Assembly (NCBI RefSeq): GCF_013694095.1
Contig: NZ_JACEFB010000001.1
Location: 744,001 to 808,000 of the forward strand
Length of the DNA: 64,000 nucleotides
Origin: Thermogemmata fonticola
Lineage (GTDB): Bacteria; Planctomycetota; Planctomycetia; Gemmatales; Gemmataceae
Direction: 5' to 3'
The stretch's first letter is position 1. Every line of letters starts with the position of its first letter. Of the stretch, positions 1 through 8,568 are shown piece by piece. The notes under the pieces were generated by a model that saw nothing but the letters and a program-made list of their open reading frames with translations, had not been told where the DNA came from and did not search any database. The position numbers and the translations under genes are program-made.

Positions 1-1140
1 CTTTTCCAGCACAGCCATTAACGCTTGATAGTGGTGCTCAAATCGCCAAGCCAGTCCACTAGCACGGGCCGCGGCAGCGGCTTCCCGGCGATAAGCCGCA
101 TCACACATTCGCTCTAAGGCACGAGCTAGGGCTGGTGTATCGTGGGGATCTTCCACCACCAGGCCTTCTAACGGCGGATGAAGCAATTCTGCCGCCCCGT
201 TATAGCAGCTCGTCACCACGGGCAGGCCGCACGCTAAAGCCTCCAGCACCACAAGCGAACATGGATCGTAAAAGGTGGGATGCACCAGAAAATCCGCCGC
301 AAAAAAACAATCCCGCGGATCCTGCCGCGGTCCCAGAAAACGAAGCCGATCTCCTATCCCCCAACGGCGCGCTTGCCGCTCATAGCGGCGATACCGAGGA
401 TTTCCCACCACCACGAGATACAATGACGGCTTTGTGACACTCGCCAGGGCACGCAGCAATGGTTCCAATCCCTTGAGACGATAATTCATGGCAACAAAAA
501 GAGCAACGACGGCATCGTCGGACACGCCCCAACGCTGGCGTTCCTCATATCGGCGTTTGAAACGATCCTCCGCTGCAAAACGCTGGGAATCGATGGCACT
601 GGGAATAACCTGGATTCTATCTGGGGAAATCCCATAGTGTATCTCGAAATGACGTTGGACCATCCTGCTATTGACGACAATCCAGGGCAATGGTGGCGCG
701 CAATACTGCCGCTTCTCCAAAAAACGATACGACCAATAAGCCGGGTCGAGTCGCTTGAGGCAATAAGCCAGAAAACGAACCCACGGCTGGCGATATTTGA
801 ACAGATTATGCTCAGCACAGGCAACATGTAATCCGCCTTGTGGATACAAAATGTCTTGCCCCCATGTCTTGTCGAAACCAATGCTGACATCATAATCACA
901 TTGAGAAAGAGCAGCGATACATGCATGGCCAAACCGCCAAGGGCGCAGAAATCGCGGCCCCTTTGCCGGGGGAATTCGATGATAGTGCAGGGCTAAAGGT
1001 AACGCCTGCTCATCCCACTCCGAAGCCAATAGATGAACTGTATGACCATCTCGTACCAATCTTCGAGCTAGATCGCAAACATAGGTTTCCGCACCACCAC
1101 GAGCTGGAATCACACGCTCGTAACAGAGAGCGATCCGCAT
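1..1140 (-). CDS. Glycosyltransferase family 4, WaaG-like LPS core transferase (partial)
   Basis: Probably transfers a hexose to the inner core of lipopolysaccharide in the cytoplasm. The frame opens with ATG at 1140 (MRIALCYERV) and stays open to base 1, so the C-terminus is missing. The N-terminal half has the Rossmann-like GT-B start with a glycine pair (RGGAETYVCDLARRL). The C-terminal half carries the donor-binding segment FYDPCSLVVLEALACGLPVV, close to the EX7E region of GT4 enzymes such as WaaG but with Asp at the first acidic position. It overlaps the upstream WaaP-like kinase by 31 bp on the same strand, which suggests translational coupling. WaaG is the best guess because of the neighbouring heptose and core-kinase genes; another GT4 specificity is possible. 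The frame is certain, the substrate is inferred. Confidence 0.85.
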   Translation of the reverse strand, partial: MRIALCYERVIPARGGAETYVCDLARRLVRDGHTVHLLASEWDEQALPLALHYHRIPPAKGPRFLRPWRFGHACIAALSQCDYDVSIGFDKTWGQDILYPQGGLHVACAEHNLFKYRQPWVRFLAYCLKRLDPAYWSYRFLEKRQYCAPPLPWIVVNSRMVQRHFEIHYGISPDRIQVIPSAIDSQRFAAEDRFKRRYEERQRWGVSDDAVVALFVAMNYRLKGLEPLLRALASVTKPSLYLVVVGNPRYRRYERQARRWGIGDRLRFLGPRQDPRDCFFAADFLVHPTFYDPCSLVVLEALACGLPVVTSCYNGAAELLHPPLEGLVVEDPHDTPALARALERMCDAAYRREAAAAARASGLAWRFEHHYQALMAVLEK

Positions 1141-2045
1141 AATTGCTTCCTCCGTCTACGTTCATGTCTTTTATACAAATTAATCTTGAAAAAAATAAAA
1201 TTATATAAAAACTTTTCTCTGATACCTCGGATATTCATATGCTTACAATAGCTAAGCCAAAAAAACCGCCGATCAAAGGAAGTCACCTCGTCAATCTCAC
1301 AAGAAAAGAAAAACTGAGCAAGATCCTTGACCTGCCACCAGATGGCACTCCATCGATGGCGTTGGAGACGGTGTAAGTCAATGAAATATACGTTATTATT
1401 CATATCATTATTAGTATCGAGTATATGAGTTTCATATATATAAAAATGACATAGATATAAATCTTTATGAAAAATGCAATTCTGATGCAGGGTGGCCACC
1501 AAACGTGCCAATTCCGCAAATAAGGCACGTTTCCAAGCGGCGAAGGCCTCCGGTGATAGCGACTTCGCAGCGATTGGGATTGCCTCGTGTAAGGGGAGCA
1601 TGTCGCCTAACTCTTCTATGGCAATGAAACTTTGCAACTTACAGCCTGGCCCCACCCACTGCCCAGCCGCCACCGCGCGAGGAACTGGCCAACCCTGTTG
1701 GGCTGCCCAACGTAACTTCTCCCATTCTTGCAAACCCGGCGACCAAGCTCGACTTGGCCAGAGCAAAGCCAGCAACCGCAAATACCACGGCAAATGATAA
1801 TGACGCTTTAAATATACACTTAATACATAATCATCATAAAAAAATATACGACGACCTATTGAACGTCCCTGTTTAATGTGTAATCGATCCGTTACGGGTT
1901 CGCTCAGAATCCGCTCTTCCCATCGCGGCCCGGCAAAAACCGGCCATTCCGGACTATACCTTATGATGCACCTTCTGCGCTGCCAGCATTTCCAATGAAA
2001 CCTCCAACAGCTCAATAGGGCATCTATCTTAGTGATAAGACTCAT
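1110..2045 (-). CDS. WaaP-like lipopolysaccharide core kinase (InaA/Kdo kinase family)
   Basis: Likely phosphorylates a heptose or Kdo residue of the LPS inner core. It is 311 residues, near the usual length for the WaaP/KdkA fold. The kinase landmarks are present: an ATP-lysine-type segment VYLKRHYH (Lys80), the catalytic loop HKDLYLCHFYI (Asp195) and the metal-binding DLHR (223-226). These are the WaaP forms of HRD and DFG. The C-terminal 90 residues are encoded by distinctly AT-rich DNA and end in a basic run (KRHERRRRK), fitting peripheral membrane attachment. It lies between the tandem kinase gene and the WaaG-like gene. Family assignment is firm, the exact sugar phosphorylated is unknown. 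Confidence 0.85.
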   Translation of the reverse strand: MSLITKIDALLSCWRFHWKCWQRRRCIIRYSPEWPVFAGPRWEERILSEPVTDRLHIKQGRSIGRRIFFYDDYVLSVYLKRHYHLPWYLRLLALLWPSRAWSPGLQEWEKLRWAAQQGWPVPRAVAAGQWVGPGCKLQSFIAIEELGDMLPLHEAIPIAAKSLSPEAFAAWKRALFAELARLVATLHQNCIFHKDLYLCHFYIYETHILDTNNDMNNNVYFIDLHRLQRHRWSAIWWQVKDLAQFFFSCEIDEVTSFDRRFFWLSYCKHMNIRGIREKFLYNFIFFKINLYKRHERRRRKQLCGSLSVTSV

Positions 2046-2104
2046 AACATCTCCTAATTGATATAATAAAACTAATAACTAACTTAATAATTTATTCAAT
2101 TCTT

Positions 2105-3610
2105 TTATTTCTCATATCCATATTTTATTAATTTATGTACATGAAAAGGTAAATATTTTAATATACTATATAAGTTATTTATGGCTTTACATTTGCTAAT
2201 TCTTTTCCTATAAATTATATATTTTATTTGACAAATATATAATTGATCATTATAAACGCTAAAAGCATTGTGTATAGCCGTGGGAGCCAATAAACAACTA
2301 GCCTCATGCAACCGGCGGAGCAAGCGCCCTAAATCGATTAGCAGGCGGTCATCCTCGAAGCTGCAAGGGAATGAGTAGGGAGCACAAAGCACGAACCACT
2401 CTACGGAATGCCAGGAGCGAAGACGATGTCCGAATGCTAGCAAACGTATTGCGGGCACTCCTCGTCTTTGGAGATGGACCAAGAGCCGTGCCCAGTATTG
2501 GGCAGGCGTTGACAAGGGATAACCACGCCAACTATTCCACAGACCCTTCAGTGTCAGTCGTGAACAGCCGCGTATTAAGTAACCGGTCTCACCGGTGGGG
2601 AGTACCCATGTCATATCATCATGGTTTTCATCGTAAAAAGGCGGAGCCATGGGCGGATGAGGCCACCAACGCGCTGCCTCAGGCGTCACACATACCGCTT
2701 CCTGAGCCAGCCAAATGAATTCGGGAGCTTCATCCTGACTCTGCCGTTGCTCTCGCAAGGAACTCCGAGCAGAGCGATGTTGACTGAGCCGATCGATCCA
2801 TCGGGCAAGTTCTGGCAAGTTCCAACGGCAGGCAGACTGTTGACGGTATGTCGCCAAGGCGGATGAGAGAAGAGCCAAACGTTCGCGCACGCCGACGGAC
2901 TCGTGGGAGATTGAAGCATGCAAATGAGCTAGATCATTAATGCGATCTCGCAGGGGTACGAACAAGCAGCGGTTACTGGACGCCCAATCCACAACAACGA
3001 TCCGGTGGGATTTTGTATTGACAAATATATGCTTGGCTGTCAAGTCTGGCAGGGTGAACCCATAATCGTGAAATCGTGCGATAACCTCGCCGATCTGCCG
3101 GGCTAAATCCCGAGGATTTAGGCCCTCATTTCGTTTGATCCAATGATGCAAATCCACCGCATCATCCAAGGAGGCAACTAATAAGAATGCTTGATTACGA
3201 TTATTTTCTCCAAAAGCAAGCCATTGCGGTACATTCTGTGTAAATTGAGATATTAGTTGCAGCATTCGACCTTCGCGAACGCTACGGGAAACCCAGCCGT
3301 GCCCCTGCCGCCAGTTCCGAAACCGCTCTTTAAGGGTGACATAGTGTTGCCTCTTCAAGTAGGCTTGCCCGATTCTTGGGAGATAAACACGCCGAACATG
3401 ACGATCAGGATGGCCACTGACGATCACGCCAGGAAGTTGAAGATAATCATCGGCTGTCCATAGACCACACTCCTGCATCCGTTGAGCGACTAAGGGATGC
3501 ACCACTATCCAACCCGATGAGGAAGCATTCGAACGGAAGTCATAATACCCACGTAAATGTCTCCTACGACTTCCAAATATTAAAGTATTATGCTGCATGG
3601 CGAGTCTCAT
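2105..3610 (-). CDS. Tandem LPS-kinase-like protein with one intact and one degenerate kinase domain
   Basis: A 501-residue protein, much longer than WaaP. Residues about 60-270 hold a WaaP/InaA-like kinase: YLKRQHY (Lys86), PDLTAKHIFVN (Asp189) and VVVDWASS (Asp208). Residues about 340-480 look like a second copy of the fold (a YLIRG strand and a basic helix at its start), but the catalytic-loop position reads LLAPTAIHNAF without Asp and no clear metal-binding Asp follows, so this half is probably inactive. ATG at 3598 is an alternative start, four codons in. It overlaps the end of waaF by 23 bp (11 bp with the alternative start). The last 50 codons are extremely AT-rich. It may phosphorylate the LPS core, with the second domain structural. 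Role inferred from motif and operon. Confidence 0.8.
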   Translation of the reverse strand: MRLAMQHNTLIFGSRRRHLRGYYDFRSNASSSGWIVVHPLVAQRMQECGLWTADDYLQLPGVIVSGHPDRHVRRVYLPRIGQAYLKRQHYVTLKERFRNWRQGHGWVSRSVREGRMLQLISQFTQNVPQWLAFGENNRNQAFLLVASLDDAVDLHHWIKRNEGLNPRDLARQIGEVIARFHDYGFTLPDLTAKHIFVNTKSHRIVVVDWASSNRCLFVPLRDRINDLAHLHASISHESVGVRERLALLSSALATYRQQSACRWNLPELARWIDRLSQHRSARSSLREQRQSQDEAPEFIWLAQEAVCVTPEAARWWPHPPMAPPFYDENHDDMTWVLPTGETGYLIRGCSRLTLKGLWNSWRGYPLSTPAQYWARLLVHLQRRGVPAIRLLAFGHRLRSWHSVEWFVLCAPYSFPCSFEDDRLLIDLGRLLRRLHEASCLLAPTAIHNAFSVYNDQLYICQIKYIIYRKRISKCKAINNLYSILKYLPFHVHKLIKYGYEK

Positions 3611-4730
3611 ATAATCTTTTCAAATTATTACATGATACAATTTTGCTGTTATAAATACCTAGAATTTGTATCAATGCATCAAATACTTCTTCCGGTCTAA
3701 GTGCTTTCATGCAGAGATGGTGTTTTTCGGGACATTGACGCTTTTGGCATGGACCGCATGAAACCTTTTTTTGTAAGTGTAAAGCATATTCGTAATATGT
3801 TTCTGTCCAGGCAATGTGTGTAGGTCCAAAGAGTGTGACCACGGGGCGTCCTAAAGCAGCAGCAATATGTCGCGGTCCGCTGTCGGTCGTAACCAATGCC
3901 GCAGCACGCCGTAAGAGAGCTTTGGTAAGTCCCAAGGAGGGTGGCGCTACACTGCCCACATGAAACACATGTGGACTACGACTGGCACGCACTATCCCTG
4001 CTGCCAGCGACTCTTCTTGGGGACCGTGGAGGATGACAACGGCGGCGTGTAAACACTGAGTGACCCATCGAGCCAGTTGGGCGAAATGATCGATCGGCCA
4101 AAGTTTGGATGATCCATAGGCAGCACCACAGTGGAACATTATCACTTGACTATAAGTGTCAAGTTTGCAAGACCTCCAGAATAAATCAGCGTTATCTATA
4201 TGTTGAGGTGTAACATACAACTCCATACGATATCCAGGGTGTGGCGTACCGACGGCTTGGGCCAAATGATTGTAATCGTCGATAATCGGATGAGGCGTAG
4301 ATTTACGAAATTGGCGCGGATAGTTAACGGGACGGTGAAGCAACCAGAAACGTCCATATCGGGCAAAACCGATAATCTGTTGGCAACGACCAAGTCGTGC
4401 TAATACAGCGGCGCGAAATGAATTGGGAAACAAGATGGCCCAATCCGGGCGGAATTGTCTCAATATCTTACTGGTTGCCAACAATCCTTTAGGTCCGTTT
4501 AGTCTGCGCTCCCATGGAATAATTTGATCAAACCACGGCACTCCTTCTAGTAAGTCGGTTACAATATGAGGACGGCCGACGCCGATGATGACACTTCCGG
4601 GATAGGTTTGGCGGATGGCACGAATGGCGGGTGTTGCCATCACAGCATCACCTACCCAATTGGGAAGGATTAGAGCTATTGTACGTGGGATATTTGAGGG
4701 CAGACTATTTTCCGAATTTTTTTTAATCAT
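3588..4730 (-). CDS. waaF: ADP-heptose:LPS heptosyltransferase II
   Basis: GT9-family enzyme that adds the second L-glycero-D-manno-heptose to the LPS inner core at the cytoplasmic face of the inner membrane. The 380 residues match the family. Visible signatures are the N-terminal LPNWVGDAVMATPAIRAIRQ, the donor-site segment VTTDSGPRHIAAALGRPVV followed by LFGPT, and a C-terminal cysteine cluster SCGPCQKRQCPEKHHLCM, which is typical of WaaF more than WaaC. Its ATG overlaps the hldE stop in an ATGA arrangement, a sign of translational coupling. The gene follows hldE, which makes the donor, and precedes the core kinases, a coherent heptose pathway order. Confidence 0.92.
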   Translation of the reverse strand: MIKKNSENSLPSNIPRTIALILPNWVGDAVMATPAIRAIRQTYPGSVIIGVGRPHIVTDLLEGVPWFDQIIPWERRLNGPKGLLATSKILRQFRPDWAILFPNSFRAAVLARLGRCQQIIGFARYGRFWLLHRPVNYPRQFRKSTPHPIIDDYNHLAQAVGTPHPGYRMELYVTPQHIDNADLFWRSCKLDTYSQVIMFHCGAAYGSSKLWPIDHFAQLARWVTQCLHAAVVILHGPQEESLAAGIVRASRSPHVFHVGSVAPPSLGLTKALLRRAAALVTTDSGPRHIAAALGRPVVTLFGPTHIAWTETYYEYALHLQKKVSCGPCQKRQCPEKHHLCMKALRPEEVFDALIQILGIYNSKIVSCNNLKRLYETRHAA

Positions 4731-6214
4731 GCAGCTTTTATCCTTTCAATCAATGATGTTGTTGAATATCCGCGATGAAATTGCGCGATATATACCTTAC
4801 CTCCGTAACTTTCGACAAAATCTGCGCCGACGATCTGATCCTTGCGATAATCTCCACCTTTGACAAGGACATCAGGACGCAACGCTTGGATCAGCGCGAG
4901 GGGAGTCGGTTCATCGAACAGCACGACGTAATCGACATCTTGCAATGCTGCGAGGATTGTAGCACGTTCTGTGTGAGGATTAACAGGTCGAGTTGGTCCT
5001 TTTAAACTTCGTACACTCGTATCACTGTTTAGTCCTACAATTAAGCAATCAGCTTGCTGTCGAGCTTCTGATAAATAACGAACATGACCAGCATGTAAAA
5101 CGTCAAAGCATCCATTGGTAAAAGCAATACGTTGTCCCAAGGATCGCCGCATTTGTAATAAGGGAAGGAGGCGCGGTAGTGTTACGATCTTGTCCGTAGA
5201 TTGGAAAATAGTGTTACTTGTCGGCGTGTGTAAGATGTCAGCGAGGATATCCGCCCGCGTGACCGGAGATACTCCAATACGTTCCACTTCCAGGCCACCG
5301 GCGATATTGGCGAGACGAGCGGCAGTTTCGTAGTCGGCTTTGGCTGCCAAGGCTAAGGCAAGCGCTGCCATCACCATGTCACCGGCACCGGTGATGTCAT
5401 AGACATGGCGGGGACGTGTGGGAAAATGCTGTCGTCGCCCATCGCGGTGGGCTAAAGCCATGCCATCCTTGTCCAAAGTGACGATACCTGCTTCCAATTC
5501 CAATCGATGCTGCAATTCAGCAGCAGCCTCGAGGGCATCTTCGACCGTGTGGAGAGTACGTCCTACTGCCAATCCAGCTTCCAAGCGATTGGGGGTCAGA
5601 GCCGTACAACCACGGTATTTGGAATAATCTCCCCCGCGGATAGGATCTGCAAGCAAGGGAATGGCCCGCTTTTTAGTAGTAGATATCAGAAATTGTAATA
5701 ATGTGGGTGTACATACACCTTTATCATAGTCGCTAACTAATATAATATCTGCAGAATCTATTAGAGATAGCGCTCTTTGTATAATCACATATTCGATATT
5801 CTGACTAATAGTATGGCGCTCTTCATAATCAACACGTATCATTTGTTGGGGATGGCGTGTTTGTGCTCGGCCGATGTACCGTTCTTTCACGGTGGTGGGG
5901 CGTGATGAGTCCGGGACCACCGTGGATGTGTCGATTCCGAGTTGACGCATCATTGTCAAAACGCGCTCGGCGTTTTCATCGTGGCCGACAACCCCAACAA
6001 CAGCAACGTTGCACTCCAGATGTCGGAGCATCATTGCGACACTGCCTGCCCCTCCTAACCTTTCCTCGCGGTGATCGGCACGCAGTAAGATCACGGGGGC
6101 TTCTTGGCTGATCCGCTCCGCATTGCCCCAAATGTAGCGGTCGAGCATGATATCACCCACCACCACAACCTGGGGTTGTTTTGCACTCTGTAATAATTGA
6201 ATAATATCATTCAT
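4727..6214 (-). CDS. hldE: Bifunctional heptose-7-phosphate kinase / heptose-1-phosphate adenylyltransferase
   Basis: Makes ADP-heptose for the LPS core. The 495 residues fit the fused HldE form. Residues 1-330 are a PfkB/ribokinase domain with GDIMLDRYIWG near the N-terminus, a substrate-binding GGAGSVA (54-60) and the catalytic GAGD (276-279). Residues 340-495 are a cytidylyltransferase-like domain with FTNGCFDVLHAGHV, whose HAGH (374-377) is the nucleotide-binding HxGH. Codon use is slightly AT-richer around 5700-5850. The other steps of the pathway (GmhA isomerase, GmhB phosphatase, HldD epimerase) are not in the window. Confidence 0.95.
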   Translation of the reverse strand: MNDIIQLLQSAKQPQVVVVGDIMLDRYIWGNAERISQEAPVILLRADHREERLGGAGSVAMMLRHLECNVAVVGVVGHDENAERVLTMMRQLGIDTSTVVPDSSRPTTVKERYIGRAQTRHPQQMIRVDYEERHTISQNIEYVIIQRALSLIDSADIILVSDYDKGVCTPTLLQFLISTTKKRAIPLLADPIRGGDYSKYRGCTALTPNRLEAGLAVGRTLHTVEDALEAAAELQHRLELEAGIVTLDKDGMALAHRDGRRQHFPTRPRHVYDITGAGDMVMAALALALAAKADYETAARLANIAGGLEVERIGVSPVTRADILADILHTPTSNTIFQSTDKIVTLPRLLPLLQMRRSLGQRIAFTNGCFDVLHAGHVRYLSEARQQADCLIVGLNSDTSVRSLKGPTRPVNPHTERATILAALQDVDYVVLFDEPTPLALIQALRPDVLVKGGDYRKDQIVGADFVESYGGKVYIAQFHRGYSTTSLIERIKAA

Positions 6215-6252
6215 AGTTTATCAACTTATTAATTATTTTTCTACGCCAAATC

Positions 6253-7260
6253 TTATGCTACAGATCTCCGCTGATATTCATTATCTCTTATAATATCTTT
6301 CGTATCGTTTTCATAGACATTCTGTCTGTACTCTTGCAAACCTGCAACAATGGCGGCATGCCACAAGGGAATTAGTAGCTCGTGATGGCCAATGATCTCG
6401 ATCCCTTCAGTTCCCGGTCGTCGAAGAACATTCATGGCGGTGCGATATTTCACTTCTTTGTCGAAGTTCACAGTTACAAGTCCTTCGAGGTCGTAGCCGC
6501 AATTGCGCGCGACTGAGACAGCTTTGAGAAAGACTTCCGGCATGATCACTGCGGAACCAAGATTGAACCAAAGACCGTGCTGCAGTTGGGACACCACCGA
6601 GCAGAGGATGCGGAAGTCGAGCAAGGTAGCAGTGCCAAGGGCGGCCCCATCGAGTTGCGGATGCATGTGAACGATATCCGTACCGATGGCAACGTGGATG
6701 GTGCAGGGTATGCGGTAACGCCACGCTGCAGCGACGAGGCTGATATCTGCATGGGGGCAGTTCCAGCGATGCTGGATGAGCCAACCAAGAGCATAGCCCA
6801 AACCGCAGTGGTGAGTTGCGGCATAATCCACAGCTTGAGCGAAGATTTCTGCGGTCTCGCGGGCCATACCGAAGTCGCCGCGAGGGAGCTGAGCCGCCAC
6901 ATCTTCGCTGGTTTTTCCTGCGTATGCCAATTCAAAGTCATGGATGGCCGCTGAGCCGTTCATGGCGACGGCGCGGATGACACCTCTGCGGATCAGATCG
7001 ATGAGATAGGGAGCACAACCGGTTTTGATGACATGCCCGCCGAGAGCAACCGCAATACATTTGCCATCACGATGACGTTGCAGGACGTAATCCCGGACTT
7101 TACGCAGTTCGACTGCCGCGAGTTGCCGGGGCAAGGTTTCCAGCCAATCGGTCATGGGCCGCGCAGGATCACACGGCGTGCCCAAGTCCTGGATTGAGAC
7201 TTTGCTGGGCCTATCGTGGAGCGAGTAAGTTCGCAATCGGGTTAGGTCGAAGGGTTGCAT
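6253..7260 (-). CDS. Conserved protein of LPS-heptose clusters, deoxyhypusine-synthase-like
   Basis: A 335-residue soluble protein with a Rossmann-like core: CIAVALGGHVIKTGCAPYLI (about residues 69-88), then a region on AVAMNGSAAIHDFELAYAGKT. The pattern resembles the NAD-binding fold of deoxyhypusine synthase, and similar genes of unknown function occur beside heptose genes in other bacteria; both statements are from memory and unverified. Bacteria of this type have no hypusine-containing eIF5A that I can see here, so a different amine, sugar or lipid substrate is more likely. It overlaps lpxK by 19 bp and ends 38 bp before hldE, so it is probably co-transcribed with lipid A and core genes. 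No signal peptide or membrane segment is visible. Function unknown. Confidence 0.8.
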   Translation of the reverse strand: MQPFDLTRLRTYSLHDRPSKVSIQDLGTPCDPARPMTDWLETLPRQLAAVELRKVRDYVLQRHRDGKCIAVALGGHVIKTGCAPYLIDLIRRGVIRAVAMNGSAAIHDFELAYAGKTSEDVAAQLPRGDFGMARETAEIFAQAVDYAATHHCGLGYALGWLIQHRWNCPHADISLVAAAWRYRIPCTIHVAIGTDIVHMHPQLDGAALGTATLLDFRILCSVVSQLQHGLWFNLGSAVIMPEVFLKAVSVARNCGYDLEGLVTVNFDKEVKYRTAMNVLRRPGTEGIEIIGHHELLIPLWHAAIVAGLQEYRQNVYENDTKDIIRDNEYQRRSVA

Positions 7261-8438
7261 CCTTGCCTCGTGGAATTCAGCGAGCCATCCGTGATCGCCG
7301 TTTCGCAGGGAGAAGCGGGGAACTCCTTGCCGGAAACGCTACCCGGCTCTGCCTCCAGCGTACTCTCTTGGAGAATGAGGGTGCTTATACGATCCAGAGC
7401 AGCATGGAAGGTTTCGGCACCCGTCGTCAGACGCCAGGTGATAGTCAGCGTTCCCAGGGGCCGCCCGCCCAATTCGTCCAGCCGAAGTTTGACCCAATCT
7501 TTGCGTGTGGTCACGATCCAGGTGTCCGGGGGCGTCGTAGCAGCCCAACGGTGGAGTTCTGCGACATCCGCCGAGGTATAAGGGTAGTGGTCCGGATAGA
7601 CGCGAAAGTCGAGGAGCCTAGCCCCCAGTTGCTCCAGCGTGCGGCGGAAAGCATCCGGTCGACCCAAGCCACAGAACGCAACGACCGAGCGTTCGGCCAA
7701 GGATTGCGGCGGTAATACTTTGTCACCCCAACGGAGAGATTCGGGTTCATGGATGGCCTGGGCGATGGGAAGGGAGGGGAAACGCCGAGTTATATTTCGG
7801 TACAGGGCGTCCAGTTCTGCGGGAGAAACCTGATCTGTTCGCGTGATGACGAGGTGGCCGGCGCGGGCCAAAGCGGTGAACGGCTCGCGCAGCATACCGC
7901 GCGGGAAAAGGGCATCCCTCTCTGGCGGTTGTGTGGCATCGAGCAACACGATATCCAAGTCGCGATGGAGGCGGCGGTGTTGAAAACCGTCGTCGAGCAG
8001 AAGGAGCTGGCTTTCTAGCTCGTGGACAGCACATTCCGCAGCGGCAACTCGATCGGGATTCTGGAGATGCGGCACGTCTGGGAGGCTTTCTTCCAACAGT
8101 AGAGCTTCATCATTACGGGAATCCAGGCCGCCATAACCCCGGCTCAGAACGGCCACCCGTATGTCCCGCTGGCGATAGTAGCGGGCAATGTATTCGATGC
8201 AGGGAGTTTTTCCCGTACCGCCCATGCTCAGGTTACCCACACTGATGACAGGCACTGCAGCCGCGTGAATGGAAAGCCAGCGGTGATCATAAAGCCAATT
8301 CCGCAGCCGGATAGTCCCGCCATACGGCCAACTGGCGATCCGCAACAGAGCGCGACCCAGACGCGCCTGCAGTCCCGTCCTGCGTCTGAGAACGATTTCC
8401 CTCCACGCGTTTTCCCAACGCTGCTGCCAGTGTTCCAT
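7242..8438 (-). CDS. lpxK: Tetraacyldisaccharide 4'-kinase
   Basis: Phosphorylates the 4' position of the lipid A disaccharide at the inner membrane, the sixth Raetz pathway step. The P-loop GNLSMGGTGKTP lies at residues 68-79, preceded by the conserved VPVISV strand and followed by VLSRGYGG. DDGFQHRRLHRDLDIVLLDA in the middle is also typical of LpxK. The protein is 398 residues, longer than the usual 310-350; the extra residues are a C-terminal tail after about 350 without recognisable motifs. As first gene of the envelope operon it suggests shared control of lipid A and core assembly. Confidence 0.95.
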   Translation of the reverse strand: MEHWQQRWENAWREIVLRRRTGLQARLGRALLRIASWPYGGTIRLRNWLYDHRWLSIHAAAVPVISVGNLSMGGTGKTPCIEYIARYYRQRDIRVAVLSRGYGGLDSRNDEALLLEESLPDVPHLQNPDRVAAAECAVHELESQLLLLDDGFQHRRLHRDLDIVLLDATQPPERDALFPRGMLREPFTALARAGHLVITRTDQVSPAELDALYRNITRRFPSLPIAQAIHEPESLRWGDKVLPPQSLAERSVVAFCGLGRPDAFRRTLEQLGARLLDFRVYPDHYPYTSADVAELHRWAATTPPDTWIVTTRKDWVKLRLDELGGRPLGTLTITWRLTTGAETFHAALDRISTLILQESTLEAEPGSVSGKEFPASPCETAITDGSLNSTRQGCNPST

Positions 8439-8568
8439 CCCGTGCCGTTATCCTCTTCAGAGCGAGCAATGTAGCCAGGCCACATCACCCTGTCAACAGG
8501 AAGCTACTTGGCTCCCACTGACTCATCTTAATGGAGTCGGCCCGGCATGTATTGATGTCATGGGACAA

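Noticed and set aside
486-932. 148-residue frame inside the glycosyltransferase
   Set aside because: Different frame of a clear GT4 gene that reads from 1140 to the window edge.
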